Below, piece after piece: positions 9,296-17,185 of a stretch of 64,000 nt of DNA; the stretch's first letter is position 1; each line of letters begins with the position of its first letter. The notes below the pieces were generated by a model. That model saw only the letters and a program-made list of their open reading frames with translations. It made no database searches and was not told the origin of the DNA. Position numbers and translations under genes: made by a program. Origin of the DNA: Sulfitobacter sp. THAF37 (GTDB lineage: Bacteria > Pseudomonadota > Alphaproteobacteria > Rhodobacterales > Rhodobacteraceae); assembly GCF_009363555.1 (NCBI RefSeq), contig NZ_CP045372.1:1240001-1304000 (forward strand), in the 5' to 3' direction.

Positions 9296-12081
9296 TGGCC
9301 CAGCCGATCCAGTAGGGCAGGCACATGGACCTGGTCCGACTTATAGTTTCCGGTCAGCACATGCATGATCAGGTTCACGCCGAACCGGTTCGCGATTTCC
9401 CGCTGTCGTTCTCCGGCATAACCGCGACCGATGGGCAGCAGGGGGGCACCGTCGCTGCGCACGGCCCATGCCGCGGCCCAGTCGTTACCGCCGATCACCA
9501 CGGGTGTTACACCGTCGTTGAGATTGCGGAACGGCATCCCTTCGATCTGTTCCGCATCGGGCGGAGAGGCTTCCACCCAGACATCGCGGCTGTTGTAGCG
9601 GCCAGGAAAGTCCTGAAGCAGGTAGAAGGTGCGCGTCAGGACATGATCGGCGGGCAGTGTCTCCAGCGGGGGAATATCCAGCGGTGCGGCGAGTTCCTGC
9701 AGCTTGCGGCCATTCTGGCTGGTGCCGCTCAGGCCCGCGATGTCGGCGTCGCGCGTGTCGAACAGGATCATTCCACCGGACCGCAGGTAGGTGTTCAGCT
9801 TGGAATAGGCTTCGGACGAGGGGCGCGGCTGATTCGGTGTGATCGGCCAGTACAGCATCGGGAAGAATGCCAATTCGTCGGTTTCAAGGTTTACAGCGGT
9901 GGGGGGCGCTGGCTCGACCGAGGTGCGAAAGAACAGCACATCCGACAGCCCCTGCAACCCGGCCGCAGCAATATCGTCCACTTCGCTGTCGCCGGTGATG
10001 ACATGCGCCAGCGTGACCTCGTTTGTCGCCGCGAGGGCGAAGTCTTCTTCTTCCGTCGTCTGGGGGGGCGTAGTCTGCGCGTCCGCCGGGGCCAACGGCA
10101 AACACAGTGCGAGGATCGCCGCGCCTGCAACCGCCCCGCTTTTGCGTCCCAGCAGGCGTCCCGACAGGGCCAGCGATGCCACCACATCCGCCAGGAGCAG
10201 CAGGATCGCAAGGCTCAGAAGCCAGCCCGCGATGGGCTGTTCGGGTGGCACGGCAAGCCCGCGCAACGGCACACCGGCGGGCCAGCTCGCCGGGGTCAGA
10301 GTGCTGTCGGCGGCAAAGACGTTTCGGGCGAGCCGTCGATCCGCATTGCCGTAGATACCCGGTTGAAGGTCCGGCCCTGCCGGTGCGCCGATCAGATCGG
10401 GGCCGTCCACACCCGGCAGCGTGCCCGCGTCCGACAGCACCCCGTATCCATCCATGATCCGCAGCGGTGTCCAGGTCGTGCCTTCAAGGTCGCCCGCGTC
10501 GGGCTGCGCCGCGGAAGAGGAAACCGCCAGCCGTTCCATCATCTGCACGAAAAGGCCGGAAAGGGGCAGTGTGGACCATTCCGCGGTGGCGGTCACATGG
10601 AACAGCACGATCTGCCCTTGCCCGACGGTCTTGCGCGTGACCAGTGGGGTGCCGTCACTCAGCGATGCGATGACACGGTCGGCGAGGGTCGGATCAGGCT
10701 GGGCCACGACTTGGGCTGTCACGGTCACGTCATCGGGCACCGGCAGGCCGTAAAAGGGGGAGGTGTCGCGGAATGCCGCCAGCGACTTCGGCTCTCCCCA
10801 ACTCATCGCACCGCCCACGCTGCGCCCGCCCGCGCGCAGGCGGACCGGCATCAGGGGGTCTTCGTCGACGCGGCTGACATCGCTGGCGGCGATCCGCGGT
10901 CCGGCAAAGCGCACCAGCATCCCGCCGTTTTCGATCCAGTCGGTCAGCGGTTCGGATTCGGCCGCAGAAAGGGTCGCGATATCGGCCAGCACGATGACAT
11001 CCGGGTTTGCTGGCAGCACATCGGTGATCGACCCGTCGATCAGGTCCGCCGTCGGCGCCAGCGCCTGTTCGATGTAGTGGAGAGGCGACAGCAGTTGTAG
11101 TCCCTCGCGGTCGTTGCGACCGCCGATCAGCGCAACTTCACGGCGGCGCAGGGCGTCGTCCACCAGCGTCACCGCCCCGGCAGAGCGTTGACCGGCGATG
11201 ACGAAACCGGTGATGCGCGACCGCAGTTCGGCGGGCAGCGACACCTCTGCGGTGGCCGTGGTCTCGCCTTCGGCGAAAGTGCCGGTCGCGGTGGCAAGGA
11301 TACGGGCATTCCCGGCGGGATCGCGGCCCTCGGCCTGGATCGTCACGTCGCGCGCGGGACCGGGGGCCGCGCGGGCCACCTGCAGGTTCACCACGCTGTC
11401 CGCATAGGTCGCGGGGCTGATCGCCAGCACGTTCGCCGCCGTCTGATAGACCTCCACGTCGCCCCGTGACTGCAGCGTCTGCAGCATTTCGCCGCGGCCC
11501 TCAAAGTCCAGCCCGTCGCTGAACCACAACGTATCAAAGCCATCCATACCGTCGACGATGGCCGTCGCGCGTTCAATATCCGCCGAAGACGGCTGCCAGG
11601 GCGCTGGCGCGAATCCGGCGATCCGGCTGCGCCACACGTCCGCGGCCTGGAATGCCGGTTCTTCCGGGCGGGTGAGGGTCAGCATTGCCACCGTCCGATT
11701 TGCGCGGGCGGCGCGCGAAAGTTGCGCCTCCACCGCCTCCATCTGCTGGGGCCAACGGGTCGCCCCGGCCCAGGTGCCGTCCAACACGATCAGCAGTGGC
11801 CCGTTGCCCCGCGCCTGATCCTCTTGGGGGTTCAGGACCGGACCGGCAAGGCCCAGAATGATCGCCGCGACCGCCAGCATCCGCAACAGCAGCAGCCACC
11901 AGGGCGTGCGGTCAGACACGCTTTCGTCGTCCTTCAGCCCCAGCAGAAGCGCCACGCCAGGGAACCGCCGCCGGATGGGCGCGGGCGGCACCGCGCGAAG
12001 GATCAGCCAGAGGATCGGCAGCGCCGCCAGCGCGGCCAGCAGCCAGGGGGCCGTGAACCCGATTCCGCCCAGAACCGTCAT
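9292..12081 (-). CDS. BatA-like N-terminal and DUF4159 domain membrane protein
   Basis: About 929 aa. The N terminus carries the BatA-type aerotolerance domain: two membrane helices (LAALPILWLILRAV and WWLLLLRMLAVAAIILGL) separated by a short basic loop. A VWA-like domain follows (VLDGTWAGATRW), then a long middle region, a membrane pair near residues 640-700 and, in the last roughly 220 residues, the DUF4159 domain (segments FFPMLYWPI and GGMILFDTRD). The ATG at 12081 was chosen over an upstream start because it gives the ATGA overlap with the DUF58 gene and begins directly with the membrane domain. It probably works with the MoxR chaperone ATPase and DUF58 protein encoded upstream; substrate unknown. 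Confidence 0.82.
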   Translation of the reverse strand: MTVLGGIGFTAPWLLAALAALPILWLILRAVPPAPIRRRFPGVALLLGLKDDESVSDRTPWWLLLLRMLAVAAIILGLAGPVLNPQEDQARGNGPLLIVLDGTWAGATRWPQQMEAVEAQLSRAARANRTVAMLTLTRPEEPAFQAADVWRSRIAGFAPAPWQPSSADIERATAIVDGMDGFDTLWFSDGLDFEGRGEMLQTLQSRGDVEVYQTAANVLAISPATYADSVVNLQVARAAPGPARDVTIQAEGRDPAGNARILATATGTFAEGETTATAEVSLPAELRSRITGFVIAGQRSAGAVTLVDDALRRREVALIGGRNDREGLQLLSPLHYIEQALAPTADLIDGSITDVLPANPDVIVLADIATLSAAESEPLTDWIENGGMLVRFAGPRIAASDVSRVDEDPLMPVRLRAGGRSVGGAMSWGEPKSLAAFRDTSPFYGLPVPDDVTVTAQVVAQPDPTLADRVIASLSDGTPLVTRKTVGQGQIVLFHVTATAEWSTLPLSGLFVQMMERLAVSSSAAQPDAGDLEGTTWTPLRIMDGYGVLSDAGTLPGVDGPDLIGAPAGPDLQPGIYGNADRRLARNVFAADSTLTPASWPAGVPLRGLAVPPEQPIAGWLLSLAILLLLADVVASLALSGRLLGRKSGAVAGAAILALCLPLAPADAQTTPPQTTEEEDFALAATNEVTLAHVITGDSEVDDIAAAGLQGLSDVLFFRTSVEPAPPTAVNLETDELAFFPMLYWPITPNQPRPSSEAYSKLNTYLRSGGMILFDTRDADIAGLSGTSQNGRKLQELAAPLDIPPLETLPADHVLTRTFYLLQDFPGRYNSRDVWVEASPPDAEQIEGMPFRNLNDGVTPVVIGGNDWAAAWAVRSDGAPLLPIGRGYAGERQREIANRFGVNLIMHVLTGNYKSDQVHVPALLDRLGQ

Positions 12082-12986
12082 GCCGCAACCCCCGCGCGGG
12101 CATCCAGCGCCGAATAGAGCCACAGAAGGGCCGACTGCGCTGAAGCGTCCGTATGATGCACACCGTAGCGCCAGCCGGTCAGGGCGCACAGGCGCTGAAG
12201 CTCGGCCTTGCGCTCTGCCAGCCGCGCCAGATAGCGGTCGCGCAGGTCGTTTGCCTTGAGCGTTTCATGTCTGAGCGTGCCGCCGACGCTTTCGAATATG
12301 GTGCGGCCTCGGAAGGGGAAGGCCTCTTCCGAGGGGTCGAGTACGTGGTAGAGCACACCGCGCACTCCGCGATCCGCCGCTTTGGTCAGTGCAAGCTGCA
12401 CGCCGCTCATGTCGCCCATGAAGTCCGAGATGAAAACGGCGCGGGCATGGGGAATCATCGCCCGGTGCTCCGGCGGGCTGAAATCCGCCGGGTCGTCTTC
12501 GCAGAACACCTGTGCCAGCCGCAGAAGCTGTGGGTTGCCGCTGCGGGGCGGCAGGCGTGTGCCGGTCAGGCCGACCCGTTCACCCCCCCTGAGCAGAAGG
12601 ATCGCCAGCGCAAGGCCCAGCACACGCACGCGGTCGGCCTTTTGCGGCAGATTGGGATCGCTGGAAAAACGCATCGATGCGCCCTGATCTATCCACAGCA
12701 TCACTGACTGCGCGATCTGCCATTCGCGCTCGCGGACAAATTCCTGATCACCCATGGCGCTCCGCCGGTAGTCGATCATGCGGCGGCTGTCACCGATCTG
12801 CGCGGGACGATATTGCCAGAAATCATCGCCGGTCCCGGCGCGCCGACGCCCGTGGGCGCCCAGCAGGACCGCGCCCGCCAGATGCTCGGCCCGGGCCAGC
12901 AGGGCCGGCAGACGTGCGGCTTCCTCCTCGGCACCGGCCCGCAGTGTCGTGGGGGTATGGTTGCCGGAGATCGGGGTTTCGGTCAC
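12078..12986 (-). CDS. DUF58 domain-containing protein
   Basis: Soluble protein of 302 aa with the DUF58 domain, a VWA-related fold found next to MoxR ATPases in many bacteria. The diagnostic block, RPAQIGDSRRMIDYRRSA followed by FVREREWQI (about residues 59-85), is present, and a VWA-type strand IDQGASMRF follows. It overlaps both the MoxR gene upstream (12983-12986) and the BatA/DUF4159 gene downstream by four bases, so the set is clearly one transcription unit. Family knowledge suggests that the MoxR ATPase acts on VWA-domain partners such as this one, to assemble or activate membrane or metalloprotein complexes. The partner in this organism is unknown. Confidence 0.87.
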   Translation of the reverse strand: MTETPISGNHTPTTLRAGAEEEAARLPALLARAEHLAGAVLLGAHGRRRAGTGDDFWQYRPAQIGDSRRMIDYRRSAMGDQEFVREREWQIAQSVMLWIDQGASMRFSSDPNLPQKADRVRVLGLALAILLLRGGERVGLTGTRLPPRSGNPQLLRLAQVFCEDDPADFSPPEHRAMIPHARAVFISDFMGDMSGVQLALTKAADRGVRGVLYHVLDPSEEAFPFRGRTIFESVGGTLRHETLKANDLRDRYLARLAERKAELQRLCALTGWRYGVHHTDASAQSALLWLYSALDARAGVAA

Positions 12987-13990
12987 GCTGCCGCCTTGGT
13001 TCCGGAAAGACTGGCGGCTGTTTCCTCTATAAGGCCCTGAAGGCTGTCCCCCCGCGCCCGCGCGGCGAAGTTGAGCGCCATGCGGTGGCTCAGAACCGGA
13101 CGGGCCATGTCGATCACGTCTTCCGCGGAGGGGGCAAGCCGGCCCTGCAACAACGCCCGCGCCCGGACCGCCAGCATCAGAGACTGCGCTGCGCGCGGAC
13201 CGGGACCCCAGGCGACGGTTTCGCGCACGCGTGCGCTGGCGCCTTCCTCTTCCGGGCGGAAGGCCCGCACGAGGTCGAGGATCAGCTCGACCACCGATTC
13301 GCCCACCGGCATCCGCCGCAGCAATCGCTGTGCGGCCAGTAACTCGGCCGCCGTGAAGACCTGGGAAGATTGTTCCTCCGTCTCGCCCGTGGTGGCCAGA
13401 AGGATATCGCGTTCGGTCGCGCGGTCGGGATAGGCCACGTCGATCCGTACCAGGAAACGGTCCAGCTGCGCCTCCGGCAGGGGATAGGTGCCTTCCTGTT
13501 CTATCGGGTTCTGTGTCGCCAGCACGTGGAACGGTACGCCCAGCGCGCGGCTTTGCCCCGCGACGGTCACGGTCTTTTCCTGCATCGCCTGCAACAGCGC
13601 GGATTGCGTCCGCGGGCTGGCGCGGTTGATTTCATCTGCCATCAGAAGCTGACAGAACACCGGCCCCTCGATAAAGCGAAAACGGCGCGATCCGTCCTCT
13701 GCGGTGTCCAGCACTTCTGAGCCGAGAATATCGGCGGGCATCAGGTCCGGCGTAAACTGCACGCGGTTGCCATCCAACCCCATGACTGTGCTCAGGGTCT
13801 CCACCAGCCGTGTCTTGCCAAGGCCGGGCAGTCCGATCAGAAGTCCGTGCCCGCCGCACAGGAGCGCGGTCAGGGTCAGTTCGACCACCCGTTCCTGACC
13901 GATGAAGCGCCGCGTGATGGAGTCCTTCGCTTCGGCCAGTTTGACGCCCAGCGTCTCGATCTCGGCGACCATGTCTTCCGCATCACTCAT
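12983..13990 (-). CDS. MoxR family AAA+ ATPase
   Basis: AAA+ ATPase of 335 aa of the MoxR family, chaperone-like enzymes that act with VWA-domain proteins. The Walker A motif is GLPGLGKTRLVE (about residues 54-65), Walker B is seen as LLMADEINRASP (about 115-126), and sensor 1 is ATQNPIEQEGTYPLPEAQLD. This is the first gene of the minus-strand chain followed by DUF58, BatA/DUF4159 and the amidotransferase-like protein, each joined by a four-base overlap. The promoter must lie in the short divergent gap shared with the DUF1285 gene. Length and motifs are standard. The biological process served by this chain in Rhodobacteraceae has not been settled. Confidence 0.93.
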   Translation of the reverse strand: MSDAEDMVAEIETLGVKLAEAKDSITRRFIGQERVVELTLTALLCGGHGLLIGLPGLGKTRLVETLSTVMGLDGNRVQFTPDLMPADILGSEVLDTAEDGSRRFRFIEGPVFCQLLMADEINRASPRTQSALLQAMQEKTVTVAGQSRALGVPFHVLATQNPIEQEGTYPLPEAQLDRFLVRIDVAYPDRATERDILLATTGETEEQSSQVFTAAELLAAQRLLRRMPVGESVVELILDLVRAFRPEEEGASARVRETVAWGPGPRAAQSLMLAVRARALLQGRLAPSAEDVIDMARPVLSHRMALNFAARARGDSLQGLIEETAASLSGTKAAA

Positions 13991-14059
13991 GACAATCGCG
14001 TTCCTTGGATTATATCGGTTAGTCTAAGTGTATCTCTCAAATCGGGAATGGCAAAAGCA

Positions 14060-14644
14060 ATGAGTGGACAAAAAACCGTGACCCCCTCGGCGGAAAGCCT
14101 CGCAGAGTCTGCAAAAGCGGCAAAATCGCGCGGAATGCCCCCGCTGGAAAAATGGGACCCGCCGTTTTCCGGAGATATGGACATGCAGATCCGGCGCGAC
14201 GGAACATGGATTCATGAAGGCACGCCCATCAACCGACCGGAACTGGTCAAGTTGTTCGCATCGATTCTGTGGCGCGAGGGGGATGACTATTTCCTGAAAA
14301 CGCCGGTGGAAAAATTCGGCATCACGGTAGAGGACGCTCCCTTCATCGCCATCGACTTCGAGGCGGAGGGTGAGGGAGAGGATCAGTCCCTGCATTTCGT
14401 GACAAACGTGGAGGATCACGTGACCGCCGGGCCGGACCATCCTATCCGGGTCGTGCGCGACGACCAGACGGGAGAACCCGCACCCTACGTTCTGGTGCGC
14501 CGCAATCTGGAGGCGCTCATCGACCGCAAGAGCTTTTACCGCCTGGTGGAGATGGGTGTGCACCGGCAAGGGTGGTTTGGCCTGTGGTCAGGCGGCAGGT
14601 TCTTTGGCATGATCCCGTCCGAGGAATTGCCGCAGGGCCAGTGA
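14060..14644 (+). CDS. DUF1285 domain-containing protein
   Basis: Cytosolic protein of about 194 aa of the DUF1285 family, widespread in proteobacteria and without a settled function. Typical features are the N-terminal segment PPLEKWDPPFSGDMDM, a central WHEGTPINRPELVKLFASIL-like block and the C-terminal pair of segments with basic/aromatic residues around RKSFYRLVEMG. Two ATG codons are possible, 14048 and 14060; the second was chosen because GGGA at 14044-14047 is too close to the first. It is transcribed divergently from the moxR chain and ends four bases before the hydroxypyruvate isomerase gene, so it probably heads a three-gene operon. Confidence 0.85.
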   Translation: MSGQKTVTPSAESLAESAKAAKSRGMPPLEKWDPPFSGDMDMQIRRDGTWIHEGTPINRPELVKLFASILWREGDDYFLKTPVEKFGITVEDAPFIAIDFEAEGEGEDQSLHFVTNVEDHVTAGPDHPIRVVRDDQTGEPAPYVLVRRNLEALIDRKSFYRLVEMGVHRQGWFGLWSGGRFFGMIPSEELPQGQ

Positions 14645-14648
14645 TACC

Positions 14649-15404
14649 GTGAAATTCGCCGCCAACCTGAGCCTTCTCTGGCCTGAGCTGCCGTTTCTCG
14701 ACCGGTTCGATGCCGCGGCAGCGGCGGGCTTCGACGCGGTCGAGATTCTGTTTCCCTACGATACGCCCGCTCCGGAAACGCAGGCGGCGTTAGGCCGCAA
14801 TGGTCTGTCGCTGATCCTGATCAACGCGCCCCCGCCCAACTACACCGGCGGCCCGCGTGGGTTTGCCGCGCAACCCGATGCGGTGGACCGGTTCCGTCAC
14901 GACATGCGCCGTGCCTTTCGCTATGCCACGGCGCTGGGCGTGCCGATGATCCATGTCATGGCCGGAGAGGCCCAAGGCGATGCGGCGCGCGCTACTTTCA
15001 TCGAAAACCTGCGCTGGGCTGCGACGGAGGCACCCAAGGGCATCAGCCTGACGATCGAGCCGCTGAATCCCGTGGCGATGCCCGGCTATTTTCTGAACGA
15101 CTACGCTTTGGCCGCCGAAATCCTGGCCGCGGTCGCGGCCCCCAATGTCGCGCTGCAATACGACAGCTACCACGCGCAGATGATCCACGGCGACGCGGTG
15201 GCGGTGCTGGATGCATATCGCGACATCATCGCCCATGTGCAGATCGGCGACAGCCCCGACCGCAGCGCGCCGGGCAGCGGAGAGGTGGACTTTGACCAGC
15301 TTTTTGCCCGGCTCGAAGCGACGGAATATCAGGGGTATGTCAGCGGTGAATACCACCCCGGCGGTCCCACCGAGAAAACCCTGAACTGGACGAAGCGCCG
15401 ATGA
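14649..15404 (+). CDS. hyi: Hydroxypyruvate isomerase family TIM-barrel protein
   Basis: Sugar-phosphate isomerase/epimerase-like TIM barrel of 251 aa, best matching hydroxypyruvate isomerase (Hyi), which interconverts hydroxypyruvate and tartronate semialdehyde in glyoxylate metabolism. Recognisable blocks are the N terminus FAANLSLLWPELPFLDRF, AAAAGFDAVEILFPYD, the metal-ligand strand SLTIEPLNP (Glu) and the C-terminal HVQIGDSPDRSAPGSGEVDF and YVSGEYHPGG. The start is GTG at 14649, four bases after the DUF1285 stop, and the stop overlaps the DUF2798 gene. Related enzymes (2-oxo-tetronate isomerase OtnI) look similar, so the exact substrate is inferred. Confidence 0.85.
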   Translation: MKFAANLSLLWPELPFLDRFDAAAAAGFDAVEILFPYDTPAPETQAALGRNGLSLILINAPPPNYTGGPRGFAAQPDAVDRFRHDMRRAFRYATALGVPMIHVMAGEAQGDAARATFIENLRWAATEAPKGISLTIEPLNPVAMPGYFLNDYALAAEILAAVAAPNVALQYDSYHAQMIHGDAVAVLDAYRDIIAHVQIGDSPDRSAPGSGEVDFDQLFARLEATEYQGYVSGEYHPGGPTEKTLNWTKRR

Positions 15405-15628
15405 TCCCCGCCAGATACGCCCCGATCCTCTTTGGCCTGATCCTGTCGGGGCTGATGTCCAGCATGGTCTCCGGCATTGCCACACTGCGTGCCGCCGGGC
15501 TAGGCGAGGGGGTATTCCTGCTTTGGATGGGCGCATGGATGACAAGCTGGGCCATCGCCTTTCCGGCGGTCCTGCTGGTCGCGCCGCTGACCCGCCGTCT
15601 GGTGGACCGGCTGGTGCGCCAAGGATGA
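15401..15628 (+). CDS. DUF2798 small membrane protein
   Basis: Small inner-membrane protein of 75 aa with two hydrophobic helices (about residues 7-28 and 37-62) and a short basic C terminus, matching the DUF2798 family in size and in the YAPILFGLILSGLMSSMVSG start and WMTSWAIAFP core. Function unknown. Its ATG overlaps the hydroxypyruvate isomerase stop by four bases, so it is translated from the same message. It ends 19 bases from the convergent membrane spermidine-synthase-like gene. Confidence 0.85.
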   Translation: MIPARYAPILFGLILSGLMSSMVSGIATLRAAGLGEGVFLLWMGAWMTSWAIAFPAVLLVAPLTRRLVDRLVRQG

Positions 15629-15647
15629 CGGGCGGCAGCGCGCCGGT

Positions 15648-17126
15648 CTACCGGTGCCCGACCCAGCCGCGATCGTCGGTAAAGGCGCGGGCCTCCGCGA
15701 TGCGGGCGGGTACATAACCGCCAGGCACGGGATCCAGAGGGTCAAGCGGTTGGGGAGACGCGGCAAACAGGACGTTGGTGCGTCCCCGCGCGTTCACCTC
15801 ACCGCGAACGACCTGGATATGCGGATAGACCTGGCGCAGGATCGCCTGCACGCCGCGCGCCAAGGGGCCATCGGGCGCGTCCAGAAGGTTGACGTAGACC
15901 GGCCCGTCGACGATTTCGCGCAGTCGGGCAAAGGTCTCTACCGTGACAAGGTGCGCCGGAACCGAGCCGGAGGAAAACGCATCCATCACCGCGGCATCGA
16001 AGCGGCGGTTCGTCTCGTTCAGCAACACCCGTCCGTCCGCGTGGACGATCCCCAGCCGATTGCCGCCTTCCGGTTCTTCGTTAACCACATGGCCGGTCCC
16101 TGCGATCATGTCCGAGGCGTGGGGCATGTGCATCCGCACCACCTTTGTCACCAGCGGGTCAATCTCTACCGCCAGCGCGCTGGCTTCGGGGCGCGAAGAC
16201 AGCAGCTTTGTCGGTAGGCTGTATCCGCCGCCGCCGACGAACAGAACCGATGTGTCCGGCCCCAGATCGCGGTCCATGCGTGCCCAGATCCAGTCGGTGT
16301 AGCTCAACGCCAGATCAACGGCACCATCTTCCGCCCCGGTTGGCGGCAGACGTTCCGCAGCCTGGATCGTGCCGTCCGAGATCAACCGCACTTCCGGGCC
16401 GCGCTGGGACACATGCAGGCAGGACAGCCCGGATTCGTACTGACAGGCCGGTGCGCCCGCGACGCCGGCAAAGGCAACGAAACCCGCAGCCGCCAGTGTA
16501 ACGCCGCGCGTGCCTGTATCCCCGCCGCGCAGGAACGGCAGGCACAGCAATGCCGAGGCGCCGCAGGCGGCGAAAGTGGCGGTGGAGCCGATCAGCGGCA
16601 GGGCCACGAAACCAGCGAGGATGGCACCAAAGATGGCGCCTACGGATCCGGCTGCCAGCACAAAGCCCAGCGAAGACCCTTCTCGTCCCGGCCGCGCCTC
16701 TATGGCGAGTTTGGCCAGCAGGGGCGAGGGGATGGTGACACAGACCGAGGCAGGGAAGAACACGACGATCACGCTCAGCATCATACCGCCCGTGCCGCGT
16801 GCGCCCCATGCGTGGATCAGGCCCAGCAGTGTGGGCGATACAGCCATCAATACGGCAGTCGCGACCAGCGCGCCGCGTACGTCGCGCAGGGCTTTCGCGC
16901 GGGGGCGTTCCGCCACGATGCCACCCAGCGCACTGCCAAGCGAGAAGCCACCCAGAACTGTCGCGATCACCGTTGTCCAGGTCAGCAGTGAGGTGCCGAA
17001 AAACGGCGCAAGCACGCGGCCAGCAGCAATTTCATAGGTCAGCCCCACGGCGGACAGGGCGAGGATCAGGGCGATGATGATTGAAAAGCGGATAACGCTC
17101 TCCTGTGACATGTCCGGGCGCATCAC
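15648..17126 (-). CDS. Membrane-fused spermidine-synthase-like methyltransferase-fold protein
   Basis: Two-part protein of about 492 aa. The N-terminal roughly 210 residues contain six to seven hydrophobic helices of a major-facilitator-like membrane domain; the C-terminal part is a spermidine-synthase (SpeE)-like Rossmann domain with a nucleotide loop (VGGGGYSLPTKLL), an acidic strand end (ALAVEIDPLV) and HADGRVLLN. Such fusions are common in proteobacteria, but whether they make polyamines is unproven. In the SpeE part the substrate-gatekeeping Asp-rich loop is reduced to DAFSSGSVPAHL, so a different aminopropyl or methyl chemistry is possible. Start is uncertain: tandem GTG-ATG at 17126/17123 or the ATG at 17111. 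Confidence 0.8.
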   Translation of the reverse strand: MMRPDMSQESVIRFSIIIALILALSAVGLTYEIAAGRVLAPFFGTSLLTWTTVIATVLGGFSLGSALGGIVAERPRAKALRDVRGALVATAVLMAVSPTLLGLIHAWGARGTGGMMLSVIVVFFPASVCVTIPSPLLAKLAIEARPGREGSSLGFVLAAGSVGAIFGAILAGFVALPLIGSTATFAACGASALLCLPFLRGGDTGTRGVTLAAAGFVAFAGVAGAPACQYESGLSCLHVSQRGPEVRLISDGTIQAAERLPPTGAEDGAVDLALSYTDWIWARMDRDLGPDTSVLFVGGGGYSLPTKLLSSRPEASALAVEIDPLVTKVVRMHMPHASDMIAGTGHVVNEEPEGGNRLGIVHADGRVLLNETNRRFDAAVMDAFSSGSVPAHLVTVETFARLREIVDGPVYVNLLDAPDGPLARGVQAILRQVYPHIQVVRGEVNARGRTNVLFAASPQPLDPLDPVPGGYVPARIAEARAFTDDRGWVGHR

Positions 17127-17185
17127 CCGCGTGAACGAGGAGGAAGCGACGCGGTCAGGGATCGTCGTTCCGGTGACGGAGGCGC

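Noticed and set aside
7790..11100. Plus-strand frames of 498 and 591 codons
   Set aside because: They lie antisense to the amidotransferase-like and DUF4159 genes, with no recognisable domains; the minus-strand frames have continuous overlaps and known domains.
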